DNA of 64,000 nucleotides from an uncultured Lachnospiraceae bacterium (GTDB taxonomy: Bacteria > Bacillota > Clostridia > Lachnospirales > Lachnospiraceae), in assembly GCA_947652735.1 (NCBI GenBank), contig CANTEG010000012.1, forward strand, positions 19,440 to 83,439, given 5' to 3'. This document shows, piece by piece, positions 44,490-52,324 of the stretch. Position 1 is the first letter of the stretch; each line of letters begins with the position of its first letter. The notes under the pieces were generated by a model. That model made no database searches and was not told where the DNA came from. It saw only the letters and a program-made list of their open reading frames with translations. The position numbers and the translations under genes are program-made.

Positions 44490-45980
44490 ATGGTAGTAAA
44501 GGTATTAATGTTAGTTGTATTTTTTGCTGTTATGGTCGCTGTGGGGTTATACTGTAGAAAACATGCAACAAACGTAAATGGTTTTGTTCTGGGAGGCAGA
44601 AATGTAGGTCCGTGGCTTACGGCATTTGCTTACGGAACATCCTATTTTTCGGCAGTTATTTTTGTCGGTTATGCAGGACAATTTGGATGGAAATTTGGTA
44701 TTGCATCCACATGGATAGGCTTGGGTAATGCATTTTTGGGGTCGCTTCTGGCATGGGTGGTACTTGGAAGAAGAACCAGAATCATGACACAGCGCCTTGA
44801 CAGTAAGACAATGCCTGAATTTTTTGGAACAAGATTTGATTCAACAATGCTTAAGGTTGTAGCATCCCTTATCGTATTTATTTTCCTGATTCCATATACG
44901 GCATCACTTTATAATGGTCTTTCCAGACTGTTTGCTATGGCGTTTAATCTTGATTACACTGTATGTATCGTTGTTATGGCGATTCTTACGGGAATATACG
45001 TTATAGCAGGAGGCTACATGGCGACTGCCATAAATGATTTTATTCAGGGCCTTATCATGATAGCAGGTATCATTGCTGTTATTGCATCTGTACTTAAGAC
45101 AAACGGTGGATTTATCAATGCATTAGACAGCCTGTCAAAGGTTCAGGATACAGCAGCATCAACCTCACCGGGTGCATTTGCATCATTTTTCGGACCAGAC
45201 CCGTTTGGACTTTTGTGTGTCATAATCCTCACATCATTAGGTACATGGGGGCTGCCTCAGATGGTTCAGAAGTTTTATGCCATTAAGGATGAGAAGGCGA
45301 TACAAAAGGGAACAATTATTTCAACAATTTTTGCCATAATTGTAGCCGGAGGATGCTATTTCCTTGGCGGATTCGGAAGACTTTACGATATTGATGTTGC
45401 TTCTGTAGGATTTGATGCGATTATTCCTGCAATGATTGAGAAACTGTCTCCATTCCTGATTGCGGTAGTTGTAATTCTTGTTTTGTCAGCTTCAATGTCA
45501 ACACTTTCATCACTTGTTTTAGCATCAAGTTCAACCCTTACCATAGACTTGATAAAGGGCACAATTGTTAAGAAGATGGATGAGAAAAAGCAGGTTCTCA
45601 TAATGAGAATATTTATAGTAGTATTTATAGCAATATCTGCAATTATAGCAGTTATACAGTACAAGAATAATGTTACATTTATTGCACAGCTTATGGGTGT
45701 TTCATGGGGAGCACTTGCAGGTTCATTCCTTGCTCCGTTTATTTACAGCCTGTACTGGAAAAAGGTAACAAAGCTTTCCGTCATCGTAAACTTTATATTC
45801 GGTTCAGGAATCATGATTGCAAATATGTTGTTTAGAACATCGTTCCCTGTTAATCTTCAGTCACCGATTAACTGTGGTGCATTTGCAATGCTTGCAGGTC
45901 TTGTTATCGTTCCTGTTGTGAGTCTTATCACACCGAAGCCTGACAAGGAACAGGTCGAGAAAATGTTTGCGGAGGAGTAG
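44490..45980 (+). CDS. Sodium:solute symporter (SSS family)
   Basis: A 496-residue integral membrane protein with about 13 hydrophobic segments. It belongs to the PutP-like SSS family: NGFVLGGRNVGPWLTAFAYGTSYFSAV near residue 30 is the family start, VLVLSASMSTLSSLVLASSSTLTIDLI near 330 is the conserved sodium-site helix, and ITPKPDKEQVEKMFAEE is the tail. The substrate (an amino acid, a pantothenate-like acid or a sugar) is not decided by the sequence. The gene appears monocistronic, bounded by its own promoter and the terminator at 46038, with AGAGGAGA before the ATG. Confidence 0.9.
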   Translation: MVVKVLMLVVFFAVMVAVGLYCRKHATNVNGFVLGGRNVGPWLTAFAYGTSYFSAVIFVGYAGQFGWKFGIASTWIGLGNAFLGSLLAWVVLGRRTRIMTQRLDSKTMPEFFGTRFDSTMLKVVASLIVFIFLIPYTASLYNGLSRLFAMAFNLDYTVCIVVMAILTGIYVIAGGYMATAINDFIQGLIMIAGIIAVIASVLKTNGGFINALDSLSKVQDTAASTSPGAFASFFGPDPFGLLCVIILTSLGTWGLPQMVQKFYAIKDEKAIQKGTIISTIFAIIVAGGCYFLGGFGRLYDIDVASVGFDAIIPAMIEKLSPFLIAVVVILVLSASMSTLSSLVLASSSTLTIDLIKGTIVKKMDEKKQVLIMRIFIVVFIAISAIIAVIQYKNNVTFIAQLMGVSWGALAGSFLAPFIYSLYWKKVTKLSVIVNFIFGSGIMIANMLFRTSFPVNLQSPINCGAFAMLAGLVIVPVVSLITPKPDKEQVEKMFAEE

Positions 45981-46037
45981 TCGTAAATGTACTACTCCCA
46001 TTCCTGAAAGTCGTAAGGATGAAATTTTAGAATGTAT

Positions 46038-46093
46038 AAAAATACAGAGGTAGATTCAAGAACAATGTACTTGGGGTTTATCTCTGTATTTTT
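46038..46093 (+). terminator. Rho-independent terminator after the symporter gene
   Basis: AAAAATACAGAG (46038-46049) pairs with CTCTGTATTTTT (46082-46093), a 12-bp perfect stem ending in T5, with a 32-base apical region. The A-run on the 5' side also makes it usable from the opposite strand. Confidence 0.7.
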
Positions 46094-46234
46094 ATGTCAT
46101 ATATTCCATTAAGTAAAGATGTTTTCATTACCAGAATGTCTAAATGCAACATATCGGATATCATTATTCAAGCGGTATTTGGACTTATGCATTGCGACTA
46201 TCAGTAACGCTACGGTTTGAATTATTATAAATTC

Positions 46235-46315
46235 TTGCATTTTTCTATACATATGGTAGTATGATTCAAAAGCATTTTTTAATCTGATTTTAATCTAACT
46301 AACATTTTAGATTAA
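46235..46315 (+). promoter_or_regulatory. Promoter region with 11-bp direct repeats before the two-component operon
   Basis: TTGCAT (46235-46240) and TAGTAT (46257-46262), 16 bases apart, form a possible promoter. Downstream are two abutting 11-base direct repeats, TTTTAATCTGA (46277-46287) and TTTTAATCTAA (46288-46298), and a partial inverted third copy TTAGATTAA (46307-46315). Eleven-base direct repeats are the usual binding pattern of OmpR/PhoB-family regulators, and such a regulator is encoded in this operon. The remainder of the 409-base gap holds nothing else I can identify. Confidence 0.5.
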
Positions 46316-46389
46316 TCCTTGCAGTGTATGATAAACACCATAAGGAACAAAAAATGTTGCTGATTAAAATTAGAAAGGATGTATGAGTT

Positions 46390-46938
46390 ATGGATAATTT
46401 TGAAAAGGTTGAAAAAATCAGGGAGAAAACAGGGGTTACGTATCAGGAGGCCAAGGCGGCACTTGAAGCAACAGAATACGATATGCTTGACGCAATGGTA
46501 TATTTGGAAAAGCTTGGCAAGGTGCCTGCACCTGACATGAACAGCTTTAAGACAGATGGAGGTTCTGCAAGCTCGTCGGAGTTTGACAAGGCACAGGCAT
46601 CATATGAAAATGCATGTAAAAAGCAAACCTTTGGGGATGTATGTGCAAAGTTTTTTAACTGGTTTAAGAAGATAGTCAAGAAAGGCTGCGACACTACATT
46701 TGTAGTGGATAGAAACGATGAAAATGTATTTAAGATGCCTGTACTTGTACTGGCGCTTGCACTGATTTTCCTGTTCCCGGTAACGGTAATATTGCTTGTA
46801 GTAGGAATGTTTTGTGATTGCAGATATTCATTTTTGGGATTTGAATCGACATCTGTTGATATAAACGAAATGTGCGAAAGGGCATCGGATGCATGCAAGG
46901 ATTTAAAGAACGATTTATCAAATAAGCAGGAGGACTAA
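46390..46938 (+). CDS. UBA-like/DUF4342 membrane protein
   Basis: A 182-residue protein. The first 45 residues (FEKVEKIREKTGVTYQEAKAALEATEYDMLDAMVYLEK) form a UBA/TS-N-like three-helix unit as found in DUF4342 proteins. A linker follows, then a transmembrane segment near residues 117-140 (MPVLVLALALIFLFPVTVILLVVGMF), and a short acidic tail. It is the first gene of an operon with a response regulator (starting 2 bases after its stop) and a kinase, so it may modulate or report to that system. Function is unknown. GAAAGGATG lies upstream of the ATG. Confidence 0.7.
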   Translation: MDNFEKVEKIREKTGVTYQEAKAALEATEYDMLDAMVYLEKLGKVPAPDMNSFKTDGGSASSSEFDKAQASYENACKKQTFGDVCAKFFNWFKKIVKKGCDTTFVVDRNDENVFKMPVLVLALALIFLFPVTVILLVVGMFCDCRYSFLGFESTSVDINEMCERASDACKDLKNDLSNKQED

Positions 46939-46940
46939 AG

Positions 46941-47621
46941 TTGGCAAGGATACTTATCATAGAGGATGAAGCAAAAATAGCTAGATTTGTGGAACTGGAG
47001 CTTGTACATGAGGGTAATGAGGTGGCTAAGGCTGCTGATGGCAGAATGGGTCTCGACATGGCTCTTGGAGAGGAGTTTGATCTTATACTTTTGGACGTTA
47101 TGCTGCCACAGCTAAATGGATTAGAGGTATTAAGGAGGCTGCGTCAAAAAAAGGACACTCCTGTTATCATGCTCACCGCAAGAGATGCGGTTATGGATAA
47201 GGTATCAGGTCTTGATGCAGGAGCAGATGACTACATTACGAAGCCGTTTGCCATAGAGGAACTGCTTGCACGAATCAGGGTGGCGCTGAAAAAACACAGT
47301 GGCACCCTTGGCGTTGCCACAAACCATATGGAAATCAATGGTGTAATTCTTGATGAGGACAGACATGAGGTGACTGTAAACGGAGAGCCCGTAGAGCTTA
47401 CCAACAGGGAATTTGAGTTGCTTTATGCCCTGATGAAAAATAAAAATATTGTCATGGACAGGGAAAAGCTTATGAATACTGTCTGCGGATATGATTATGT
47501 CGGTGAGACGAATATCATTGATGTATATGTTAGGTATTTAAGAACAAAAATAGATGACAGGTTTGGTATAAAGCTTATAACTACTGTCCGTGGCGTAGGC
47601 TATGTTATAAGGGAAAATTGA
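46941..47621 (+). CDS. OmpR-family response regulator
   Basis: A 226-residue protein with a receiver domain (ILIIEDEAKIARFVELEL, phospho-acceptor Asp in ILLDVMLPQLNG near residue 52, Lys in ITKPF near 101) and a winged-helix DNA-binding domain (VELTNREFELLYALMKN, then VDVYVRYLRTKID-like ending GVGYVIREN). Translation starts at TTG behind AGGAGG. It overlaps or abuts the kinase gene. It probably binds the 11-base repeats at 46277 and so regulates its own operon. Confidence 0.92.
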   Translation: MARILIIEDEAKIARFVELELVHEGNEVAKAADGRMGLDMALGEEFDLILLDVMLPQLNGLEVLRRLRQKKDTPVIMLTARDAVMDKVSGLDAGADDYITKPFAIEELLARIRVALKKHSGTLGVATNHMEINGVILDEDRHEVTVNGEPVELTNREFELLYALMKNKNIVMDREKLMNTVCGYDYVGETNIIDVYVRYLRTKIDDRFGIKLITTVRGVGYVIREN

Positions 47622-47623
47622 TT

Positions 47624-48913
47624 ATGAATGAAAATAAGAGGATGACCTCAATTGCACGAAAAATTAATATGACCTTCTGGTTGAAGCGTCTGGGGGATGC
47701 GATTGCAATTGATTTGCTGCTTATTTGCATCGCCGCAGGCTTTTTTTTCTATGATGCGGAAAAACAAGTTCCTGACAATACAGGGGTTTGGCATAGAGAT
47801 TTTGAGGTGGATAAGGCAGCAAAGGATGTTGACTACGTTATTACACTGTCAGATAAAACAGAGCTTAAATACAGTATTGCTGACTATGTAGCCCCTCTTA
47901 GGGAAGCTGCTTATGTCATACTCATAATGCAAGGAATACATCTGTTTTTTGCCCTGTTTAATACAAACATTATAAGAAAGAAAATGCGGCCTTTGAATGA
48001 CCTTGCGGTCAAGGCACAACAGATAAGCTATGCGGCATATGACACGTCCAAGTTTGAAAGTCTGGAACAGGCCATTGCAAATGCACATGCGGAATCTCCT
48101 GACGTGCATATTTCAACGGGTGACAAGGATTTACAGAGTATAGAAATTGCACTTAATAATTTGCTCCTTAAAATGAAAGAGAGCGAGCGGCAGCAGGCAA
48201 GATTTGTGTCAGATGCGTCACACGAGCTTCGTACACCTATCTCCGTGATTCAGGGCTATGTAAATATGCTGGACCGTTGGGGCAAGGAGGATGAGGAAGT
48301 ATTAACCGAATCAATTGAGGCGTTAAAAAATGAATCTGAGCATATGAAAGAGCTCATAGAGCAGCTTCTTTTTCTGGCAAGGGGAGACAGTGGCAGAAAC
48401 TCGCTTCATGTTACTGAGTTTAATTTAGGTGAGGTTATGAAAGAGGTGTGGGAGGAATCCTGCATGATAGATGATAGGCATGAGTATAAGTTTTCTATTA
48501 TGGAACATGTAGTATCGGAGGAAGAACAGCAAATTGATAATGTATATATTATGTCAGGCGATTTGGCAATGATTAAGCAATCTGTACGGATTTTTGTTCA
48601 AAATGCGGCAAAATATTCCGAGGAGGGAAGCTGCGTCAGTTTGGGAATTAAAAGAGATGGAAATGTTTTGAGCTATACTGTTCAAGATGATGGAGTCGGA
48701 ATGAATTCCGCTGACGTCGTGCACATTTTCGAGCGATTTTTCCGTTCTGATGAGGCAAGAAACAGTGAGACGGGAGGCTCGGGCTTGGGGCTGTCCATCG
48801 CCAAATGGATTGTAGATGCCCACGATGGGACGATAGATGTTTTGTCCCGTGCTGATATAGGAACAAGGTTTACGGTAAGCTTTAAGGCTGTAAGATGCAA
48901 TACAGACATTTAA
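47624..48913 (+). CDS. Sensor histidine kinase
   Basis: A 429-residue membrane kinase. Transmembrane segments lie near residues 24-43 (AIAIDLLLICIAAGFFFY) and 105-122 (AAYVILIMQGIHLFFALF), enclosing an extracytoplasmic loop of about 60 residues. The dimerisation helix carries the phospho-accepting His in FVSDASHELRTPISVIQGY near residue 203. The ATPase domain has VQNAAKYS (N box), DDGVGM (G1) and GGSGLGLSIAKWIV (G2). I prefer the ATG at 47624 to the overlapping TTG at 47618. Its end overlaps the convergent gene by 4 bases. Confidence 0.92.
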   Translation: MNENKRMTSIARKINMTFWLKRLGDAIAIDLLLICIAAGFFFYDAEKQVPDNTGVWHRDFEVDKAAKDVDYVITLSDKTELKYSIADYVAPLREAAYVILIMQGIHLFFALFNTNIIRKKMRPLNDLAVKAQQISYAAYDTSKFESLEQAIANAHAESPDVHISTGDKDLQSIEIALNNLLLKMKESERQQARFVSDASHELRTPISVIQGYVNMLDRWGKEDEEVLTESIEALKNESEHMKELIEQLLFLARGDSGRNSLHVTEFNLGEVMKEVWEESCMIDDRHEYKFSIMEHVVSEEEQQIDNVYIMSGDLAMIKQSVRIFVQNAAKYSEEGSCVSLGIKRDGNVLSYTVQDDGVGMNSADVVHIFERFFRSDEARNSETGGSGLGLSIAKWIVDAHDGTIDVLSRADIGTRFTVSFKAVRCNTDI

Positions 48914-49998
48914 TCAATGTCTACGCTGATACTTCCCAAATCACATGAAATGTTAATGATTGGGGAACCGCTTGCATGATATTCTTTCCCGTGGTCAGTG
49001 TTGTTTAAGCGGACACTTCCTATGTCACAGGAAAGGTCAAGACCGTAATAACCGCGGTTTTGACCTTTTGATATAAGCTCTATATCTGCGCTGCCCATAT
49101 CGAGGTCGGCTGTCATACTACCAGATATGTATGTGGCGGTCATATCAAGATTGCCCATGTCAAGCTCAAAATCTGCATTACCTATTGTACAATCCATAAT
49201 AATTGCACTGCCCATATCGAGGTTTGAGGATAGGTTGTCTACGCTGCAGTTGTCAATAGAAAGGCTGCCCATATCCATGTCAAGGTCTAAGCTTTGGATA
49301 GCTATGTCAGCGATATATATGCTGCCCATGTCAAGCTCGGCAGTAATCATTTCAAAAGAAGCATTTTTCGGGTAGTAGATTGTTATATATTCATCTTTTT
49401 TATTATCATTAAAATTAAAGTTAATACCAAAATGGGTGTTATCGCTAAAATATAACGTTCCATCTTTAATAAAATAAGGAGTGTCCGAGTCTGCTGAGAC
49501 ATCGTATTCTATGTAGTAGTCATCGGACGGAGAAAATATCACGGTGGCATAATGGGAATCTATTTCAATTCTGTCAAAGCGTTCGATTTTGGTTTTTTCC
49601 AAGGTACAATGTGTTAAATCGGATGTTAAAATAAAGTGGTGGCTATCCTTATCCCAATAAATGGTACGGCCGGTGCTCTTGATAAATATAGCAAATAAAA
49701 GAAAAACGGTAAATACGATAGAGAGCAATACAAATATTATAACAAGTGGTTTGAGGGGATTTCTCTTTTTTTTCTTTTTTGGTATGTCATAATTTGAGTG
49801 GGAGCCTTGGTTAAACTCTAAATCCAGTATATTGTCAGCAAGCTCCCGTGGTGTTCCAAGTTTGTCAACAAGGTCTTCTCCCTCGGCTTCAAGACGGGAG
49901 GTATATTCACTGTAAAAATCCAAAATTTTCGTTTTTAGCTCCTGTGGTAAAACAGAAAGATAACCGCCCAGCTCTGTTAAATATTTATCTCTGCTCAT
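48910..49998 (-). CDS. DUF1700 plus DUF4097-type membrane protein
   Basis: A 362-residue protein. Residues 1-65 match DUF1700 (YLTELGGYLSVLPQELKTKILDFY, then LGTPRELADNIL). A KKKKKRNPLKP stretch and one transmembrane segment (about residues 84-106) follow. The outer part is a beta-rich domain resembling DUF4097, with seven strand repeats of the form LDMGS (two of them LDMGN and CDIGS variants). Such proteins are linked to PspC/LiaG-like envelope-stress systems. The stop overlaps the end of the kinase gene. I prefer ATG at 49998; an in-frame GTG at 50025 has no ribosome binding site. Confidence 0.75.
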   Translation of the reverse strand: MSRDKYLTELGGYLSVLPQELKTKILDFYSEYTSRLEAEGEDLVDKLGTPRELADNILDLEFNQGSHSNYDIPKKKKKRNPLKPLVIIFVLLSIVFTVFLLFAIFIKSTGRTIYWDKDSHHFILTSDLTHCTLEKTKIERFDRIEIDSHYATVIFSPSDDYYIEYDVSADSDTPYFIKDGTLYFSDNTHFGINFNFNDNKKDEYITIYYPKNASFEMITAELDMGSIYIADIAIQSLDLDMDMGSLSIDNCSVDNLSSNLDMGSAIIMDCTIGNADFELDMGNLDMTATYISGSMTADLDMGSADIELISKGQNRGYYGLDLSCDIGSVRLNNTDHGKEYHASGSPIINISCDLGSISVDID

Positions 49999-50227
49999 GA
50001 TTTGCAACGTGCCTTTCAATCTCACATATTATATTTTTATCTGACAGGGGCTTTGTTACATATTGGAACCTTATTAACAAAAGGTATTGCAAAATCTGTT
50101 AAATAGCTTCGGGAATTTGTGCTGCAACATAACCGATGTCATTACTTTTTGATTATATAAAATTATGTGAGTATTTACAAGCTGTATATTTGCATGATAA
50201 ATCAGGTATTAAAAAATAAAACCACAA

Positions 50228-50257
50228 TTGTCCTTGCATAAAGGGTTCCCTTATAAT
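50228..50257 (+). promoter_or_regulatory. Promoter with palindrome in the spacer, before the purine genes
   Basis: TTGTCC (50228-50233) and TATAAT (50252-50257) are 18 bases apart. The spacer contains the palindrome AAGGGTTCCCTT (50241-50252), a possible repressor site. The 380-base gap also holds a TGTCAG/CTGACA hairpin further downstream. No purine riboswitch consensus was found. Confidence 0.45.
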
Positions 50258-50378
50258 AAAATAAAAGTGGTTTAATGTACTAATACTAGTCGTGTCAGTT
50301 TTATAAAATCTGACATGCAGCGTCAACGCATTTGCTAAGGGCAAATTTTGAATGGGTTGATGTTTAAAGGAGGAAAAT

Positions 50379-51092
50379 ATGAAAATAAAATCTTTGGCAT
50401 CGGAGCTTAGTGCTACATCTTATCCGGGACGTGGTATCATTATAGGAAGAACTCCGGACGGGAAAAAAGCGGCAATGGCATACTTTATTATGGGAAGAAG
50501 CGTCAACAGCAGAAACCGCATATTTGTGGAAGCGGGAGAGGGCATAAGAACAGAGGCATTTGACCCATCAAAGCTTGAGGATCCGAGCCTTATTATATAT
50601 GCACCGGTCAGAGTTCTCGGCAACAAGACAATTGTCACAAACGGAGACCAGACAGATACCATATATGAGCTTATGGATAAACAGTTTACATTTGAGCAGG
50701 CACTCAGAACAAGAGAATTTGAGCCTGATGCACCAAATTATACTCCGAGAATTTCAGGAATTCTTCATCTTGATGACGGCGAATATAATTATGCAATGTC
50801 CATCTTAAAGAGCAACAACGGAAATCCTGATGCCTGCAACAGGTATACGTTTGCATACTCTAATCCTGTAGCGGGAGAGGGACATTTTATCCATACATAT
50901 ATGGGAGACGGAAATCCGCTTCCAAGCTTTGAGGGGGAACCTGTGCTCGTGGATATACCAAATGATATGAATGCGTTTGCTGATACTGTATGGAATAGCT
51001 TGGATGATGACAACAAGGTATCCCTATTTGTCAGATACATAAACATTGAAGATGGAACTTACGAGTCAAAAATAATAAACAAGAACGTATAA
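50379..51092 (+). CDS. purO: IMP cyclohydrolase, PurO-like
   Basis: Closes the ring of FAICAR to give IMP, the last purine step. The 237-residue protein starts IKSLASELSATSYPGRGIIIGRTPDGKKAAMAYFIMGRS, the pattern of the archaeal-type PurO cyclohydrolase fold, with NRYTFAYSNPVAGEGHFIHTYMGDGNPLPSF near residue 145. It replaces the N-terminal domain of ordinary bacterial PurH. The AICAR-formyltransferase gene follows 20 bases downstream. TTTAAAGGAGG precedes the ATG. Confidence 0.85.
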   Translation: MKIKSLASELSATSYPGRGIIIGRTPDGKKAAMAYFIMGRSVNSRNRIFVEAGEGIRTEAFDPSKLEDPSLIIYAPVRVLGNKTIVTNGDQTDTIYELMDKQFTFEQALRTREFEPDAPNYTPRISGILHLDDGEYNYAMSILKSNNGNPDACNRYTFAYSNPVAGEGHFIHTYMGDGNPLPSFEGEPVLVDIPNDMNAFADTVWNSLDDDNKVSLFVRYINIEDGTYESKIINKNV

Positions 51093-51111
51093 TAAAAAGG
51101 AAGGAACAAAA

Positions 51112-52290
51112 ATGAACGAAATAGAATTAAAATACGGATGTAATCCAAACCAGAAACCATCAAGAGTATACATGAAGGAGGGAAAACAGCTCCCGATTGA
51201 AATATTGAACGGAAAGCCTGGATATATCAATCTGCTTGATGCATTTAACGGATGGCAGTTGGTGAAAGAGTTAAAGAAAGCAACGGGACTTCCTGCGGCT
51301 ACATCCTTTAAGCATGTGTCGCCTGCAGGTGCTGCTGTGGGACTTCCACTTACAGAGGTTGAAAGAAAAATTTACTGGGTGGATGATATGGGCGAACTGT
51401 CACCACTTGCAAATGCATATGCAAGAGCAAGAGGTGCAGACAGAATGTCTTCCTTTGGAGACTTTATTTCGCTTTCGGATGTTTGTGATGTTGCAACAGC
51501 AAAGCTGATAAAGAGAGAGGTTTCGGACGGAGTCATTGCTCCGGGTTATGAGCCTGAGGCGCTTGACATACTTGCTGCAAAGAAAAAAGGAAATTATTGT
51601 GTTATAAAAATAGATGAGTCATATACCCCTGCTGCTGTTGAGACGAAGGATGTATTTGGCGTTACATTTGAGCAGGGAAGAAATGAGCTTGTAATTGATG
51701 ATGCACTTTTTGCCAACGTTGTTACCAAAAACAAAGCTATGCCAGAACAGGCAAAAATAGATTTGGCAATTGCAATGATTACACTCAAGTATACACAGTC
51801 AAATTCAGTGTGCTATGCAAAGGGTGGTCAGGCGATAGGCATAGGTGCAGGACAGCAATCAAGAATTCACTGTACAAGGCTTGCGGGTCAGAAAGCCGAC
51901 AACTGGTTCTTACGCCAGTCGCCAAAGGTGCTTAACCTTCCGTTTAAGGACGGTATAGGCCGTGCAGACAGGGACAATACAATTGATGTATATATGAGCG
52001 ATGATTATATGGATGTTCTTGCTGACGGCATTTGGGAAAATTTCTTTACGGAAAAGCCGGAGGTATTTACAAGGGAGGAGAAGCGTGCATGGCTTGATAA
52101 GATGCAGGATGTTGCACTTGGCTCTGATGCATTTTTCCCATTTGGGGACAATATAGAGCGTGCATCAAAGAGCGGTGTGAAATATATTGCACAGCCTGGA
52201 GGCTCCATCCGTGACGACAATGTTATCGAGACCTGTGATAAATATGACATGGTAATGTGCTTTACGGGAATTCGTTTATTCCATCACTAG
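51112..52290 (+). CDS. purH: AICAR formyltransferase (PurH C-terminal-domain-type, stand-alone)
   Basis: Formylates AICAR with 10-formyl-THF. The 392-residue protein covers only the formyltransferase half of PurH: ELKYGCNPNQKPSRVY at the start, ATSFKHVSPAGAAVG near residue 63 (the catalytic Lys-His pair), KYTQSNSVCYAKGGQAIGIGAGQQSRIHCTRLA near 235, and SDAFFPFGDNIERA near 345. The IMP cyclohydrolase half is replaced by the preceding gene. The two-gene arrangement is known in Lachnospiraceae-type Clostridia. AAGGAAGG lies upstream. Confidence 0.9.
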   Translation: MNEIELKYGCNPNQKPSRVYMKEGKQLPIEILNGKPGYINLLDAFNGWQLVKELKKATGLPAATSFKHVSPAGAAVGLPLTEVERKIYWVDDMGELSPLANAYARARGADRMSSFGDFISLSDVCDVATAKLIKREVSDGVIAPGYEPEALDILAAKKKGNYCVIKIDESYTPAAVETKDVFGVTFEQGRNELVIDDALFANVVTKNKAMPEQAKIDLAIAMITLKYTQSNSVCYAKGGQAIGIGAGQQSRIHCTRLAGQKADNWFLRQSPKVLNLPFKDGIGRADRDNTIDVYMSDDYMDVLADGIWENFFTEKPEVFTREEKRAWLDKMQDVALGSDAFFPFGDNIERASKSGVKYIAQPGGSIRDDNVIETCDKYDMVMCFTGIRLFHH

Positions 52291-52324
52291 TAACACGGAT
52301 GTTCAATAAAAAGGAGGCGGACCA

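Noticed and set aside
50026-50378. Purine riboswitch before the IMP cyclohydrolase gene
   Set aside because: No match to the purine-riboswitch core was seen; the hairpins present are short and AT-rich.
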